DNA of 64,000 nt. Source: Dethiosulfovibrio peptidovorans (GTDB taxonomy: Bacteria; Synergistota; Synergistia; Synergistales; Dethiosulfovibrionaceae). The position numbers and the translations under genes are program-made. Of this stretch, positions 1 through 8,293 are shown in pieces. Positions within the stretch are counted from its first letter, which is position 1. Each line of letters opens with the position of its first letter. The stretch lies in NCBI GenBank assembly GCA_002748665.1, contig PDTB01000025.1, forward strand, positions 1 to 64,000, written 5' to 3'. The notes under the pieces are model-generated. The model did no database searches. It was not told the origin of the DNA and saw nothing but the letters and a program-made list of their open reading frames with translations.

Positions 1-761
1 CCAGTGTCATGTACCAGGTTACCCGAAAAGGTGCAGTTCGTCACGGTGGGGTTGCTGCCAGCAACGTTGCTTATCCCGCCGCCATACTTTGCTATGTTCC
101 CCGAGAAGGTGCAGTTCATCACGGTGGGGTTGCTGTTAACAACGTTGCTCATCCCGCCACCACACTCTGCCCTGTTCCCCGAGAAGATGCAGTACCTCAC
201 GGTGGGGCTGCTGTCACCGTTGTTGAGCATCCCACCACCAGCAACTCCGGAACCTCCACAGACGGTAAATCCGTCCAAAATCGCAGTGTTGTCACAACCA
301 GTGGACATAACCACGTGGAGGCTGTTGATCCCCACTATATGATCCGCAGACACTGTGGCTCCGTGAGCATCGCAGGTATCGTCACCGTCGATATCACCAG
401 TGAGGACCGTGATATGGGCAGAGGGATCCCTCTCAGCCAGGCTTGTCTCGCCTCCTGCGAACCCACCATAAAGCACCACGTCGTTCGACAACACGAAGGA
501 GTCGGTGCTGATGCTCCCGGGACGGTAGACGCCCTCCCTCACCCAGAACTCCACCTCGCCGCTCGCAGGGGTGACGGCTCTCAGAGCATCACGAAACTGA
601 GATTCGTTCAGAGCCGCAGCCCAGCTCGAACCATCACCGCCAACGCTTGCGACATCGACACGAAGGATCGTCGCCGCCAAGGTGGAGCTCGTCAGAAGCA
701 TCATAAAGACGACCAGCGTCCCCACTGCCGCCCATCTTCGTGCGTATCTGTTCTCACACAT
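1..761 (-). CDS. Secreted right-handed beta-helix repeat protein, N-terminal part (C-terminus off window)
   Basis: The reading frame is open from an ATG at 761 to the left edge, about 253 codons. AAAGGAGAG sits 7-10 bases before the ATG. Residues 1-31 form a signal peptide: basic MCENRYARR, a hydrophobic stretch with VVFMMLL, then SSTLAA. Residues 35-170 resemble the N-terminal region of surface proteins with polymorphic beta-helix repeats (FWVREGVYRPG, LYGGFAGGETS, LTGDIDGDD). From about residue 175 there are three 26-residue repeats of the form GGGMxNxxxSxPTVxNCxFSGN, typical of parallel beta-helix or pectate-lyase-like folds. It is probably exported and surface-associated; no enzyme activity can be assigned. 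The repeats are close copies at DNA level, so copy number may vary. Confidence 0.8.
   Translation of the reverse strand, partial: MCENRYARRWAAVGTLVVFMMLLTSSTLAATILRVDVASVGGDGSSWAAALNESQFRDALRAVTPASGEVEFWVREGVYRPGSISTDSFVLSNDVVLYGGFAGGETSLAERDPSAHITVLTGDIDGDDTCDAHGATVSADHIVGINSLHVVMSTGCDNTAILDGFTVCGGSGVAGGGMLNNGDSSPTVRYCIFSGNRAECGGGMSNVVNSNPTVMNCTFSGNIAKYGGGISNVAGSNPTVTNCTFSGNLVHDT
6..239 (-). repeat. Three tandem 78-bp coding repeats
   Basis: Units at 162-239, 84-161 and 6-83 on the minus strand each encode one 26-residue beta-helix coil (GGG-M/I ... PTV ... FSGN). The second and third units are nearly identical over most of their length. The array probably continues beyond the left edge. 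Such arrays expand and contract by recombination or slippage. Confidence 0.85.
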
Positions 762-1084
762 ATGGGTCTCTCCTTTCGTGAGTTCTATCAAAAAATACAC
801 AGCGGGTACGATACGCAACAAGCAATATATTTTAGTATAACACCAACAATAGGAATGAGGAGGAGGCATATTAAGTATAGAAACAGGGATACAAGGACTT
901 TTTTTATCGGGATCGGGTCAGGCAGACACATACACTGGAGACGGGGATGGACGTATGGAACCAGAGGGATGAAGCCGAAGAAGCCCCCCTCCCGACGTTT
1001 ATGCAGCGTTTCAACGCCGGGACGGGGGAGGTGTAATTACGGTATGAGTCGAGGGAGTATCTTCTCTCTCGGCCTCAATATTTT
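762..1084. other. Intergenic region, AT-rich half plus an inverted repeat
   Basis: This gap of about 320 bases lies between ppsR and the beta-helix gene. The part near 790-900 is much richer in A+T than its surroundings and presumably holds the minus-strand promoter of the beta-helix gene; TATACT-like and TATATT-like boxes exist around 825-840, but I cannot pick one with a convincing -35. No conserved ORF is visible. Confidence 0.5.
984..1030 (-). terminator. Strong inverted repeat after ppsR, possible terminator
   Basis: On the minus strand a CCTCCCCC...CCCGGCGTT arm pairs with AACGTCGGG...GGGGGG across a loop of about 12 bases. It lies 55-100 bases after the ppsR stop. The distal side is followed by CTTCTTC rather than a clean T-run, so termination is plausible but not certain. 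Confidence 0.45.
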
Positions 1085-1912
1085 TCAAGGTATATCATCG
1101 GTACTATTGGAGGCCAACCTCATGTCCTCCAGAAGGTTTTGAGAGACCTCCTCGATTGATCGATCGGTACTGTCGTAGATCCGACACCCTACCTTCGACA
1201 TGATCTCCCTGGCATAGTTCAGTTCCTGAAGGATCCTCTTTTCCTGGGCATACGCGGAGGTATCTGGGTCGAGCCCCATTATTCTCAGACGATCTTTTCG
1301 GATCTTGATGAGTTTCTCCGGAGCGATGAGAAGCCCCACACACTGATCGGCCGGGACCTGCCAGAGCCACTCTTGAGGGGGGATCTCGGGAACCAGCGGC
1401 AGGTTGGCCACCTTGTACCCCTTATTGGCCAAAAACATCGATAGCGGAGTCTTGCCCGAACGAGAGACGCCCAAAATGACGATGTCCGCCGACGGCATGA
1501 GGCTCTGGCTTTTACCATCATCGCATTTTATGGAGAACTCGATAGCCTTTATCCTTTGAAAGTATTTATCGTCCATGAGACGGAAGAGCCCCGGCGTTTG
1601 AAAAGGCTCGATACCGCTCCATCGGGCCAGAGCCCCCTGAAGAGGACCGAGAAGGTCTACAGCCTGGACACCTACGTTATGAGCCCGTTCCAGAAGGGTG
1701 TTTCGAACTTCGTCGGAGACCAGGGTAGAGACCACCAAGCCCCCGGAGGATCGAGCCTGTTCAATGATGGGGTCAATTTTATCCGTGGAATCGATAAATC
1801 GAAACCGAGCAAGGACAGGCTCCAAGCCCTGAAACTGGCTGAGGGTGGCCTGCAACAGATTCTCGGCCGTCTCTCCGGTCGAATCGGACACGAGAAGAAT
1901 TGTGAACTCCAT
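1085..1912 (-). CDS. ppsR: PpsR/PDRP family kinase-pyrophosphorylase (DUF299)
   Basis: 275 residues, full length for the family of bifunctional Ser/Thr kinase-pyrophosphorylases that switch PEP synthase or pyruvate phosphate dikinase off and on by phosphorylation. The N-terminus has the family pattern VSDSTGETAE (residues 8-17). The P-loop-like motif GVSRSGKTP is at 148-156. AGGAGG precedes the ATG, and the gene starts 9 bases after glyS, so it is the last gene of the glyQS operon. Its target, ppdK or ppsA, is not in the window. The sequence does not say which of the two it controls. Confidence 0.9.
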   Translation of the reverse strand: MEFTILLVSDSTGETAENLLQATLSQFQGLEPVLARFRFIDSTDKIDPIIEQARSSGGLVVSTLVSDEVRNTLLERAHNVGVQAVDLLGPLQGALARWSGIEPFQTPGLFRLMDDKYFQRIKAIEFSIKCDDGKSQSLMPSADIVILGVSRSGKTPLSMFLANKGYKVANLPLVPEIPPQEWLWQVPADQCVGLLIAPEKLIKIRKDRLRIMGLDPDTSAYAQEKRILQELNYAREIMSKVGCRIYDSTDRSIEEVSQNLLEDMRLASNSTDDIP

Positions 1913-1921
1913 ACCCCCCTC

Positions 1922-3988
1922 CTAGCGCTTCATCCGCCCCAGATTGCCTACCTCCTGGAAGAGGAGATCACAGCGTCCCAGAAGAGCCAGACGGTTGGAT
2001 CGCACTTCAGGGTCGTCGTCCATGACCATCACGTCCTCGAAGAACGACGTGATGGCAGGAGATAAACCGGCCAAGGCCGTCATGAGAGAGCTCCAGTCAT
2101 CTTTTCGCACAGCTTGAGACGTCTGGTCTTCGCAGGCTATGACCGCCGCAAACAAAGCTCGTTCCTGATCTCCCTTAAGAAGCGCCTCGTCCACGGTCGA
2201 TCCTGTGGGGTCGTCGCTTTTGCTCAGGATGTTCTGCACCCGAACCGCCGCCGTCACCAGATTGGCGAACCAGTCGAGCCCCCGAACCTCGTCCAAGGCC
2301 TTAAGGAGTCTCATAGCCTGTAGAGGACGACCACCCGTAACCGAGACGGCCAGCTCAGCCAGTTCGTGGGAGTAGCCCTTCTCCTTCAATTGCATGAGCA
2401 AACGCTGTCTGGCAAAAGAGACCAACTCCCCCATGGGATCTTCATCCAAGCCCAGCAGTGTTCCAGCCTGGGCCAGAAAACGATCTAAGTTGACGTCCAT
2501 ATCCAATCCCCAGAGGATCTCGTTGATGCACCGAGCGGCCCGTCTCAGGCCGTAGGGATCCTGAGATCCCGAGGGACGAAATCCCATCTTAAAGGCACCG
2601 ACCATGCTGTAGATCCTCTCGCTGAGACCGACGATAGCCCCCACGATGTCCGTGGGGAGCTCTCCTCCGGCACTCCTGGGAAGATACTGTTCGCAGATGG
2701 CGAGAGCAACACGAGGATCCTCGCCGTCGCTCCTGGCATATTCACGGCCTATGATACCCTGAAGTTCGGGAAATTCGTAAACCATGTTGGTGACCAGGTC
2801 AGATTTGGACAGGGTCGCCGCCCTCTCAACCAAGCGAACTATGTCTTCCTGGCCCAGATGCACACAGAGTTCCCTCGCCAGGGAGACCGTCGCCATGACC
2901 TTGTCGTACACCGAACCCAGTTTTTCCTGGTACACCACGGTTTTTAAACGATTTATCTTTGAGGATAGAGGCGTTTTTCTATCCTCTTTCCAGAAAAACG
3001 CCGCATCCTCGAGCCTGGCCCGCAGGACACGCTGGTTTCCCTCCTGGATGACTTTCATGTTGACAGCGCGGTTGTTACTCACTCCGACAAAGCAGGGCAT
3101 GAGTTTCCCCGAGTGGTCACGCACCGGAAAGTATTTTTGGTGATGTTTCATAGTGGTGATCAGAACCTCTTCCGGAAGCTCCAAATATCGTTTATGGAAG
3201 GTGCCAAAGAAAGGCACGGGGAACTCGACAAGGTACAAATTTTCCTGGACGAGGTCTGGATCCAGGTCAACACTGCCGTCCATTTCCTTTTCGATAACGG
3301 AGATAGCTGCAAGCATTTTTTCCTTTCTCTTTTCCTGATCGACCACCACGTAGTTGTCAAAAAGTTTTTCCATATACATCGATTCTTTTGGCACGGCCAG
3401 CCATGGCGCTCCCATAAATCGATGTCCTCTGGTTCGATCACCACTGGAAATTCCATTGAGCTCGAAGGGCACGATCTGGTCGTCAAGCAGGCAGAGAATC
3501 CACCGTATGGGGCGAGCAAAACGAACCGACGGTTTTCGCCAATACATGTTTTTCGGGAACACCAGTCTGTCCACGATCCGGGGCAATATCCCGGGTAGAA
3601 TTCTGTCCGTCTCTCCCCCTTTTTTGTTGACCTCGGCAAAGACGTAGGGGACACCGTTCACGTCCCGACGCTCCAGCTCATCTACGTCGATACCCTTGCT
3701 CTTGGCGAAGCCGACAGCCGCCCTAGTTGGGGTACCACTGCCATCGAAAGCGTTGCTCCAGGCAGGCCCCTTGAAGGACTCGGTCAGATCGTTCTGCAGC
3801 GGAGCCACCTCCTTGACCGACAGAACCAAGCGACGAGGGGTTCCATAGGTCTCCACCGAACCGTATGGAATCCGGGCCTCATCCAGCTCAGAGCACGCCA
3901 AATTCCTCAGATCCGCCAAGGCCTGGGCCATGAAACGGGAGGGAATTTCTTCGGTACCGATCTCCAGTATCAGATTACGGGTCTTCAT
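1922..3988 (-). CDS. glyS: Glycyl-tRNA synthetase beta subunit
   Basis: 688 residues, the usual size of GlyS from the bacterial alpha2-beta2 glycyl-tRNA synthetase. The N-terminus [15 protein letters not shown] is the family signature. [11 protein letters not shown] lies mid-protein, and the C-terminal part fits the HD and anticodon-binding region of the beta chain. With GlyQ it charges tRNA-Gly in the cytoplasm. Its ATG overlaps the glyQ TGA (ATGA), indicating coupled translation and balanced subunits. Confidence 0.97.
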   Translation of the reverse strand: MKTRNLILEIGTEEIPSRFMAQALADLRNLACSELDEARIPYGSVETYGTPRRLVLSVKEVAPLQNDLTESFKGPAWSNAFDGSGTPTRAAVGFAKSKGIDVDELERRDVNGVPYVFAEVNKKGGETDRILPGILPRIVDRLVFPKNMYWRKPSVRFARPIRWILCLLDDQIVPFELNGISSGDRTRGHRFMGAPWLAVPKESMYMEKLFDNYVVVDQEKRKEKMLAAISVIEKEMDGSVDLDPDLVQENLYLVEFPVPFFGTFHKRYLELPEEVLITTMKHHQKYFPVRDHSGKLMPCFVGVSNNRAVNMKVIQEGNQRVLRARLEDAAFFWKEDRKTPLSSKINRLKTVVYQEKLGSVYDKVMATVSLARELCVHLGQEDIVRLVERAATLSKSDLVTNMVYEFPELQGIIGREYARSDGEDPRVALAICEQYLPRSAGGELPTDIVGAIVGLSERIYSMVGAFKMGFRPSGSQDPYGLRRAARCINEILWGLDMDVNLDRFLAQAGTLLGLDEDPMGELVSFARQRLLMQLKEKGYSHELAELAVSVTGGRPLQAMRLLKALDEVRGLDWFANLVTAAVRVQNILSKSDDPTGSTVDEALLKGDQERALFAAVIACEDQTSQAVRKDDWSSLMTALAGLSPAITSFFEDVMVMDDDPEVRSNRLALLGRCDLLFQEVGNLGRMKR

Positions 3989-4887
3989 CCCTTTGCTCCC
4001 TCCTTATGAGCACGCACGCCGATAGGATACCCCATCTCCTTGCGCTGATCGCTGTAGGTGTGGCAGCTCATGACCGCCAGAGCCCGTATTCTTCCGATGT
4101 ATCCAGTCCTCTGGGTCACGCTGATGGCGTTTCTGGCGTCCAGCAAGTTGAAGGTATGGGAACACTTGAGGGTATAGTCCCAGGCAGGCAGAACCAGCCC
4201 CTTCTCGGCAACCTGCCGAGCCTCGCGCTCGTACATGTCGAAGAGCTGAAAGAGCATGTTCGTGTCCGCGATCTCGAAGTTATACGTCGAGTGCTCCACC
4301 TCTCCCCTGTGGTGAACGTCGCCGTAGGTCAGGGTGTCGTTCCACTGAAGGTCATACACGCTGTCCACTTTCTGTACGAACATGGCGATCCGCTCAATAC
4401 CGTAGGTGAGTTCAGCCGGAACCAATGTCATGTCCACCCCTCCGACCTGTTGAAAGTAGGTGAACTGGGTGATCTCCATCCCGTCGAGCCAGACCTCCCA
4501 GCCGAGCCCCCATGCCCCCACGGTCGGGGATTCCCAGTCGTCCTCCACGAAGCGGATATCGTGCTCCGACGGATCGATGCCCAGAGCCGCCAAACTGTTG
4601 AGGTAGAGCTCCTGAACATCATCAGGAGCCGGTTTAAGGATAACCTGATACTGGTAATAGTGCTGAAGTCTGTTGGGATTTTCGCCGTAGCGTCCGTCGG
4701 TAGGGCGACGGGATGGCTCGACGTAGGCAACATTCCACGGTTCGGGGCCGATGACCCGCAAAGAGGTACTCGGATTCATGGTGCCAGCCCCTACCTCCAC
4801 ATCGTAGGGCTGTCGGATAATACACCCCTGTTCGGCCCAGAATCGCTCCAGACGGAAGATTATCTCCTGAAAGTTCACCTCTATCAC
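3985..4887 (-). CDS. glyQ: Glycyl-tRNA synthetase alpha subunit
   Basis: 300 residues, typical GlyQ length. Family stretches are present: [22 protein letters not shown] near the N-terminus, [18 protein letters not shown], and [22 protein letters not shown]. It is the catalytic class II partner of GlyS. The start is a GTG at 4887 with a poor ribosome site (AAGGAC directly before it); the in-frame GTG three codons later is better spaced from the same site and is an alternative. Confidence 0.97.
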   Translation of the reverse strand: MIEVNFQEIIFRLERFWAEQGCIIRQPYDVEVGAGTMNPSTSLRVIGPEPWNVAYVEPSRRPTDGRYGENPNRLQHYYQYQVILKPAPDDVQELYLNSLAALGIDPSEHDIRFVEDDWESPTVGAWGLGWEVWLDGMEITQFTYFQQVGGVDMTLVPAELTYGIERIAMFVQKVDSVYDLQWNDTLTYGDVHHRGEVEHSTYNFEIADTNMLFQLFDMYEREARQVAEKGLVLPAWDYTLKCSHTFNLLDARNAISVTQRTGYIGRIRALAVMSCHTYSDQRKEMGYPIGVRAHKEGAKG

Positions 4888-4904
4888 GTCCTTATATCGA
4901 TATT

Positions 4905-5603
4905 TTAATAAACCAAAGACAGGGTATTCAAGAGCTTCCCCGTCACATACTTTACCGTAGGGGTATCGTTATCATCCAGTCTCATCCCCAGGATTGATCT
5001 TCTGTCCGAGAGAACCCACCGTCGAAGAAGATCCATGGGTATAAGAGTCTCGGCCTCGGGACGACATCGGCGACAAAGGAATCCATCGTCGAACCAGACG
5101 GCGTGGTGAAGAGGCGACGCACACCGACAACATCGATAAAGGGACGGTGCCAGTCCCCAGCGGTGCAGAAGACGCCACAGAAATCGAAGATGGGCTCCCT
5201 CGGGCGGAACGCCCTGTTCCAGCAGGTCTAAGCTCCAGAAGAGAACAGGCAAGACCTCGTCGGTACCGTGACCGGATATCAGCGTCGTCGACAAGAGACG
5301 CGACCACCGAAGGGCCATGGACAGACATTCAGGCGTGTTCCTCAGCCCCCAGAAATCTCTCCTCACCTCAATTTCTTTGAGAAAAGATCGGGAACGACTT
5401 CGATAGAGGGAGAACTCCCCCCAGACCAGGGGTTCGGTACTGCCTCCGAGACGAACGGAGCCCCGTCCTCCTCCCGGCAGAGAGCACCATTCCGAGCCCG
5501 TTTTTTTGAAGAGAATCTGGAGATCCAGATCCCCTTCGGGGCTGATCTCCCGCCGAAGGATGACCCCAGTTCCCCGGTAGAGCCCTTGAACAGCGCCTAT
5601 CAT
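4905..5603 (-). CDS. recO: DNA repair protein RecO
   Basis: About 232 residues from an ATG at 5603 whose sequence overlaps the era TGA (ATGA). The N-terminal OB-like region ([10 protein letters not shown]) and a four-cysteine cluster ([10 protein letters not shown] then FLCRRC) near residues 165-190 match RecO, which loads RecA onto SSB-coated DNA with RecR. The position directly after era is a conserved order. An upstream in-frame ATG at 5648 would lie wholly inside era and is less likely. The sequence is divergent, so confidence is lower than for neighbours. Confidence 0.85.
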   Translation of the reverse strand: MIGAVQGLYRGTGVILRREISPEGDLDLQILFKKTGSEWCSLPGGGRGSVRLGGSTEPLVWGEFSLYRSRSRSFLKEIEVRRDFWGLRNTPECLSMALRWSRLLSTTLISGHGTDEVLPVLFWSLDLLEQGVPPEGAHLRFLWRLLHRWGLAPSLYRCCRCASPLHHAVWFDDGFLCRRCRPEAETLIPMDLLRRWVLSDRRSILGMRLDDNDTPTVKYVTGKLLNTLSLVY

Positions 5604-6523
5604 TCTCGATACCCAAAGCGACGGAGTTCCGAGTCCGAGTTTCGCCAATCCTTTCGGACCTTGACCCAGAGGTCAAGGTATACCTTGCCGCCGAGAAAAT
5701 CCTCTAGGGCCTGGCGGGCAGCCGTGCCGATCTCTTTGATCATTTGCCCTCGAGACCCCAGAAGGATGAGCTTCTGTCCTCGACGTTCCACGAAAATCAC
5801 GGCGCTGATGTAGGTATCTTTCCGGTCAGGATATTCCTCGGGCGTCTTGTATTCCAGCACCTCGACCGCCACGCTGTGGGGGACCTCCTGAGCTGTTCGG
5901 AGGAGGACCTGCTCACGGATAACCTCTGCTGCCAGAAAACGGGACGAACGATCGATGAGAATGCCGTCAACGTAGAGAGGAGGGCCTGAAGGTAAATGAC
6001 TCATGATGGCCTCGACCAGAACGTCCAGATTGGTGCCCTCCCTGGCTGAGACGGGGAAAACATCCTGAGGATTCAGCGCTCTTCGGTAGACCTCGATCAG
6101 GGGCAAAAGTCTGGCTCTTTTGGCGCCTAAAAGATCGACCTTGTTGACCGCCAGGATCACCGGTGTCTCCGCCCTCACCAGCTGAGCTACGACATGACGA
6201 TCTGGAGCCGTTATCCCCTCATCCTCCGCAGAGATGACGTAGAGGATGGCATCAGCGTCGTTGAGGGTATCCAGCGCAGCCTCGACGAGAGCCTCTCCCA
6301 GTTTATGCTGGGGTTTATGAATTCCCGGGGTATCCGTAAAGACGATCTGTCCGTTTTCTACATCCAAAATACACCGTATGGTGTTTCTTGTGGTCTGAGG
6401 CTTCGGAGAAACGATGGACGCCTTGCACCGAAGAAGGCCGTTGATCAGGGAGGACTTGCCCACATTGGGACGACCGACCACGGCGACGACACCGGATCGG
6501 TACTCGTGCTCATCACCAGTCAC
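5600..6523 (-). CDS. era: GTPase Era, 30S ribosome assembly
   Basis: 307 residues from a GTG at 6523 preceded by GGAGGGG. It has a G1 motif GRPNVGKS (17-24), DTPGI for G3, NKVD for G4, and a C-terminal KH RNA-binding domain (FVERRGQKLILLGSRGQMIKEIG region). Era binds the 3' end of 16S rRNA during small-subunit maturation. Longer N-terminal readings would add about 54 residues with no Era similarity and would run deep into corC, so I chose the GTG; it overlaps the end of corC by 11 bases. Confidence 0.96.
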   Translation of the reverse strand: MTGDEHEYRSGVVAVVGRPNVGKSSLINGLLRCKASIVSPKPQTTRNTIRCILDVENGQIVFTDTPGIHKPQHKLGEALVEAALDTLNDADAILYVISAEDEGITAPDRHVVAQLVRAETPVILAVNKVDLLGAKRARLLPLIEVYRRALNPQDVFPVSAREGTNLDVLVEAIMSHLPSGPPLYVDGILIDRSSRFLAAEVIREQVLLRTAQEVPHSVAVEVLEYKTPEEYPDRKDTYISAVIFVERRGQKLILLGSRGQMIKEIGTAARQALEDFLGGKVYLDLWVKVRKDWRNSDSELRRFGYRE

Positions 6524-7787
6524 GATACCCCTCCCCCTCGGTGATCTTTCGAAGCTCCAGCTCGACAACACGATGATCGACCACCTGCATAACGGTGAAG
6601 ATCCACTCACCATATGTAACGGAGCTTCCCACAGAGGGGAAATCCCCCGAAAGATCGGTGACGAGCCCCCCGACTGATTCCACATCCTTCGACTCGAAGG
6701 GATATCCCAAAGTCTCGCTCAGGTCCTCCAGATCCATGTTCCCCTGAACCCTATACGTATGATCGTCCACTTTCTCAATGGAAGGCAACTCGTGGTCGTA
6801 TTCGTCCTGGATCTCCCCGACGATCTCCTCCAACAGATCCTCCAGGGTAATGATACCCGCCGTGCCGCCATACTCGTCCACAACCACAGCCATGTGAATT
6901 CGCCGGTTTTTCATGATATTGAACAGATCAGGAACCTTCATTGTTTCTGGGACAAAGAGAGCATCCCGTTTTAACTGGACGACCTTAACACCGGTCTCGC
7001 CGGAGTGAAGACGCCCGATAAGGTCCTTAACATACAGGATTCCCACGATGTCGTCCAGGCTCCCTTTATAGATGGGGATTCGAGAATGCCCGTGATCCTG
7101 AAGTATAGGGACGAGCTCCTCGATGCTCATCTCGCTCTCGACTACGTCCATGTCTATCCGGGGAACCATGATCTCTGAGACGCGGGTATCGTCAAAAGAG
7201 ATGATGCCGTGGATCATCCGACGCTCGGCTTCCTCCAGGACCCCCGATGCTTCACCGATGGTGACCACCTGTTCGATTTCTTCCCGGGTAATAAAGGAGG
7301 CCTGAAGAGAGAGATCGACCCTGGAGAGCTTCCCTATAAAGGTGACAAGGACGCTGATGAGCCAGACAAAGGGCGTCAGAAGGACGTTGGCGACACGAAT
7401 ACAATGGATCGTAAGAAATAAAACCCGATCACTTCGAGCCAGAGCAAAACTTTTAGGAAAGATTTCCCCAAAAATGACGATGAGCACCGTCATAACGGCT
7501 ACCGCAAGGATCATTCCATGGTTTTGAAAGACAGCCATCGCTACAATGGTTGCCAGGGAACTAGCGGCGATATTGACCAGGTTGTTGGCGATAAGGATAG
7601 TGGTCAAAACACTCTGGCGATCCTTGAGGAGCCAATCTAAAATTTTTTGAAACGGCCTATGACGCTCTCGAAGGGTCATAAGCTTGGCCCGGCTGGTGGC
7701 GGTGATGGCCGTCTCTCCTCCACTGAAAATAGCCGATAAAAGGAGAAGAACGAGTACAGCCCCCCCGGTCTGAAGGACGACGGTCAT
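6513..7787 (-). CDS. CorC/HlyC family membrane protein with CBS pair
   Basis: About 424 residues from an ATG at 7787 that overlaps the ybeY stop (ATGA). The N-terminal DUF21 part has several hydrophobic helices (LVLLLLSAIFSGGETAITA, VAVMTVLIVIFGEIFPKS). Two CBS motifs follow (EIMVPRIDMDVV; VPDLFNIMKNRRIHMAVVVDEYGG), then a C-terminal CorC_HlyC domain. Such proteins are linked to Mg/Co export or resistance; the older hemolysin label is not supported by anything here. The place beside ybeY and pgpH is a conserved order. Confidence 0.9.
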   Translation of the reverse strand: MTVVLQTGGAVLVLLLLSAIFSGGETAITATSRAKLMTLRERHRPFQKILDWLLKDRQSVLTTILIANNLVNIAASSLATIVAMAVFQNHGMILAVAVMTVLIVIFGEIFPKSFALARSDRVLFLTIHCIRVANVLLTPFVWLISVLVTFIGKLSRVDLSLQASFITREEIEQVVTIGEASGVLEEAERRMIHGIISFDDTRVSEIMVPRIDMDVVESEMSIEELVPILQDHGHSRIPIYKGSLDDIVGILYVKDLIGRLHSGETGVKVVQLKRDALFVPETMKVPDLFNIMKNRRIHMAVVVDEYGGTAGIITLEDLLEEIVGEIQDEYDHELPSIEKVDDHTYRVQGNMDLEDLSETLGYPFESKDVESVGGLVTDLSGDFPSVGSSVTYGEWIFTVMQVVDHRVVELELRKITEGEGYRDW

Positions 7788-8293
7788 GAGGGCATCTCCT
7801 CTCGACAGAGACGGTCCATGAGGCGCTCTCTGTAACGTTCCTGAAAACACCACATCTGGGCCTTCCTCTCATCTGTATCGTGATCCCACCCCAAAAGGTG
7901 AAGCAAACCGTGGACAACCATCAGGGCCAACTCAGAATCGAAAGATGTGCCATGAGCCCTGGCGTTCACCCTGACCACTGCTGGACAGATAACCACGTCC
8001 CCCAAGGGGAGGTCATTCCAAGCATTCGGTGGTTCAAAGTGCCCATTCTCCTCCCATTGAGGGAAAGACAGAACATCTGTGGGAGCGTCGATCCCTCGAT
8101 AGGTTCGATTCAAGCCCCTGATGGAATCTGTGTTCACCGTTGCGATGGACAGAGATACCGAGTTTCGATCTGTCCACTGAGGCCACACCTCGTCAAGCAG
8201 AGAGGGAAGCTCAGACAGGAGCAACTCCTCATCAAGAACAGGGTATGATCGAGGGTCTCCTTCGTCAGAGGAGATGCCGATCTCCAATTTCAT
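7784..8293 (-). CDS. ybeY: Endoribonuclease YbeY, 16S rRNA maturation
   Basis: About 169 residues with the zinc-binding signature H-GLLHLLGWD-H near residues 128-138 and the upstream family motif APTDVLSFP. YbeY is a metal-dependent RNase acting in 16S rRNA 3' processing and ribosome quality control, matching its neighbour era. The ATG at 8293 shares bases with the pgpH TGA (TGATG); a GTG one codon earlier is also possible. Confidence 0.95.
   Translation of the reverse strand: MKLEIGISSDEGDPRSYPVLDEELLLSELPSLLDEVWPQWTDRNSVSLSIATVNTDSIRGLNRTYRGIDAPTDVLSFPQWEENGHFEPPNAWNDLPLGDVVICPAVVRVNARAHGTSFDSELALMVVHGLLHLLGWDHDTDERKAQMWCFQERYRERLMDRLCREEMPS

Noticed and set aside
6-239. CRISPR-like direct repeats
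   Set aside because: The 78-bp units abut without spacers and are in-frame protein repeats.
9-1142. Long plus-strand open frame of 377 codons at the left edge
   Set aside because: It is the antisense shadow of the beta-helix gene and then crosses an AT-rich intergenic region. Its repeats mirror the minus-strand coding repeats, and it has no signal peptide, ribosome site or family resemblance.
4006-4908. Plus-strand 300-codon open frame opposite glyQ
   Set aside because: It lies exactly antisense to glyQ, which is unmistakable. The product has no recognisable motif and the frame follows from codon bias of glyQ.
6524-6685. Extended Era N-terminus from 6685
   Set aside because: About 54 extra residues have no Era similarity and would lie within corC, while a GTG with a strong ribosome site begins the normal protein at 6523.
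7659-7853. Extended N-terminus of the CorC protein starting at 7853
   Set aside because: The extra 22 residues are antisense-free overlap with ybeY without a ribosome site; the ATG at 7787 overlaps the ybeY stop and begins directly with the DUF21 membrane part.
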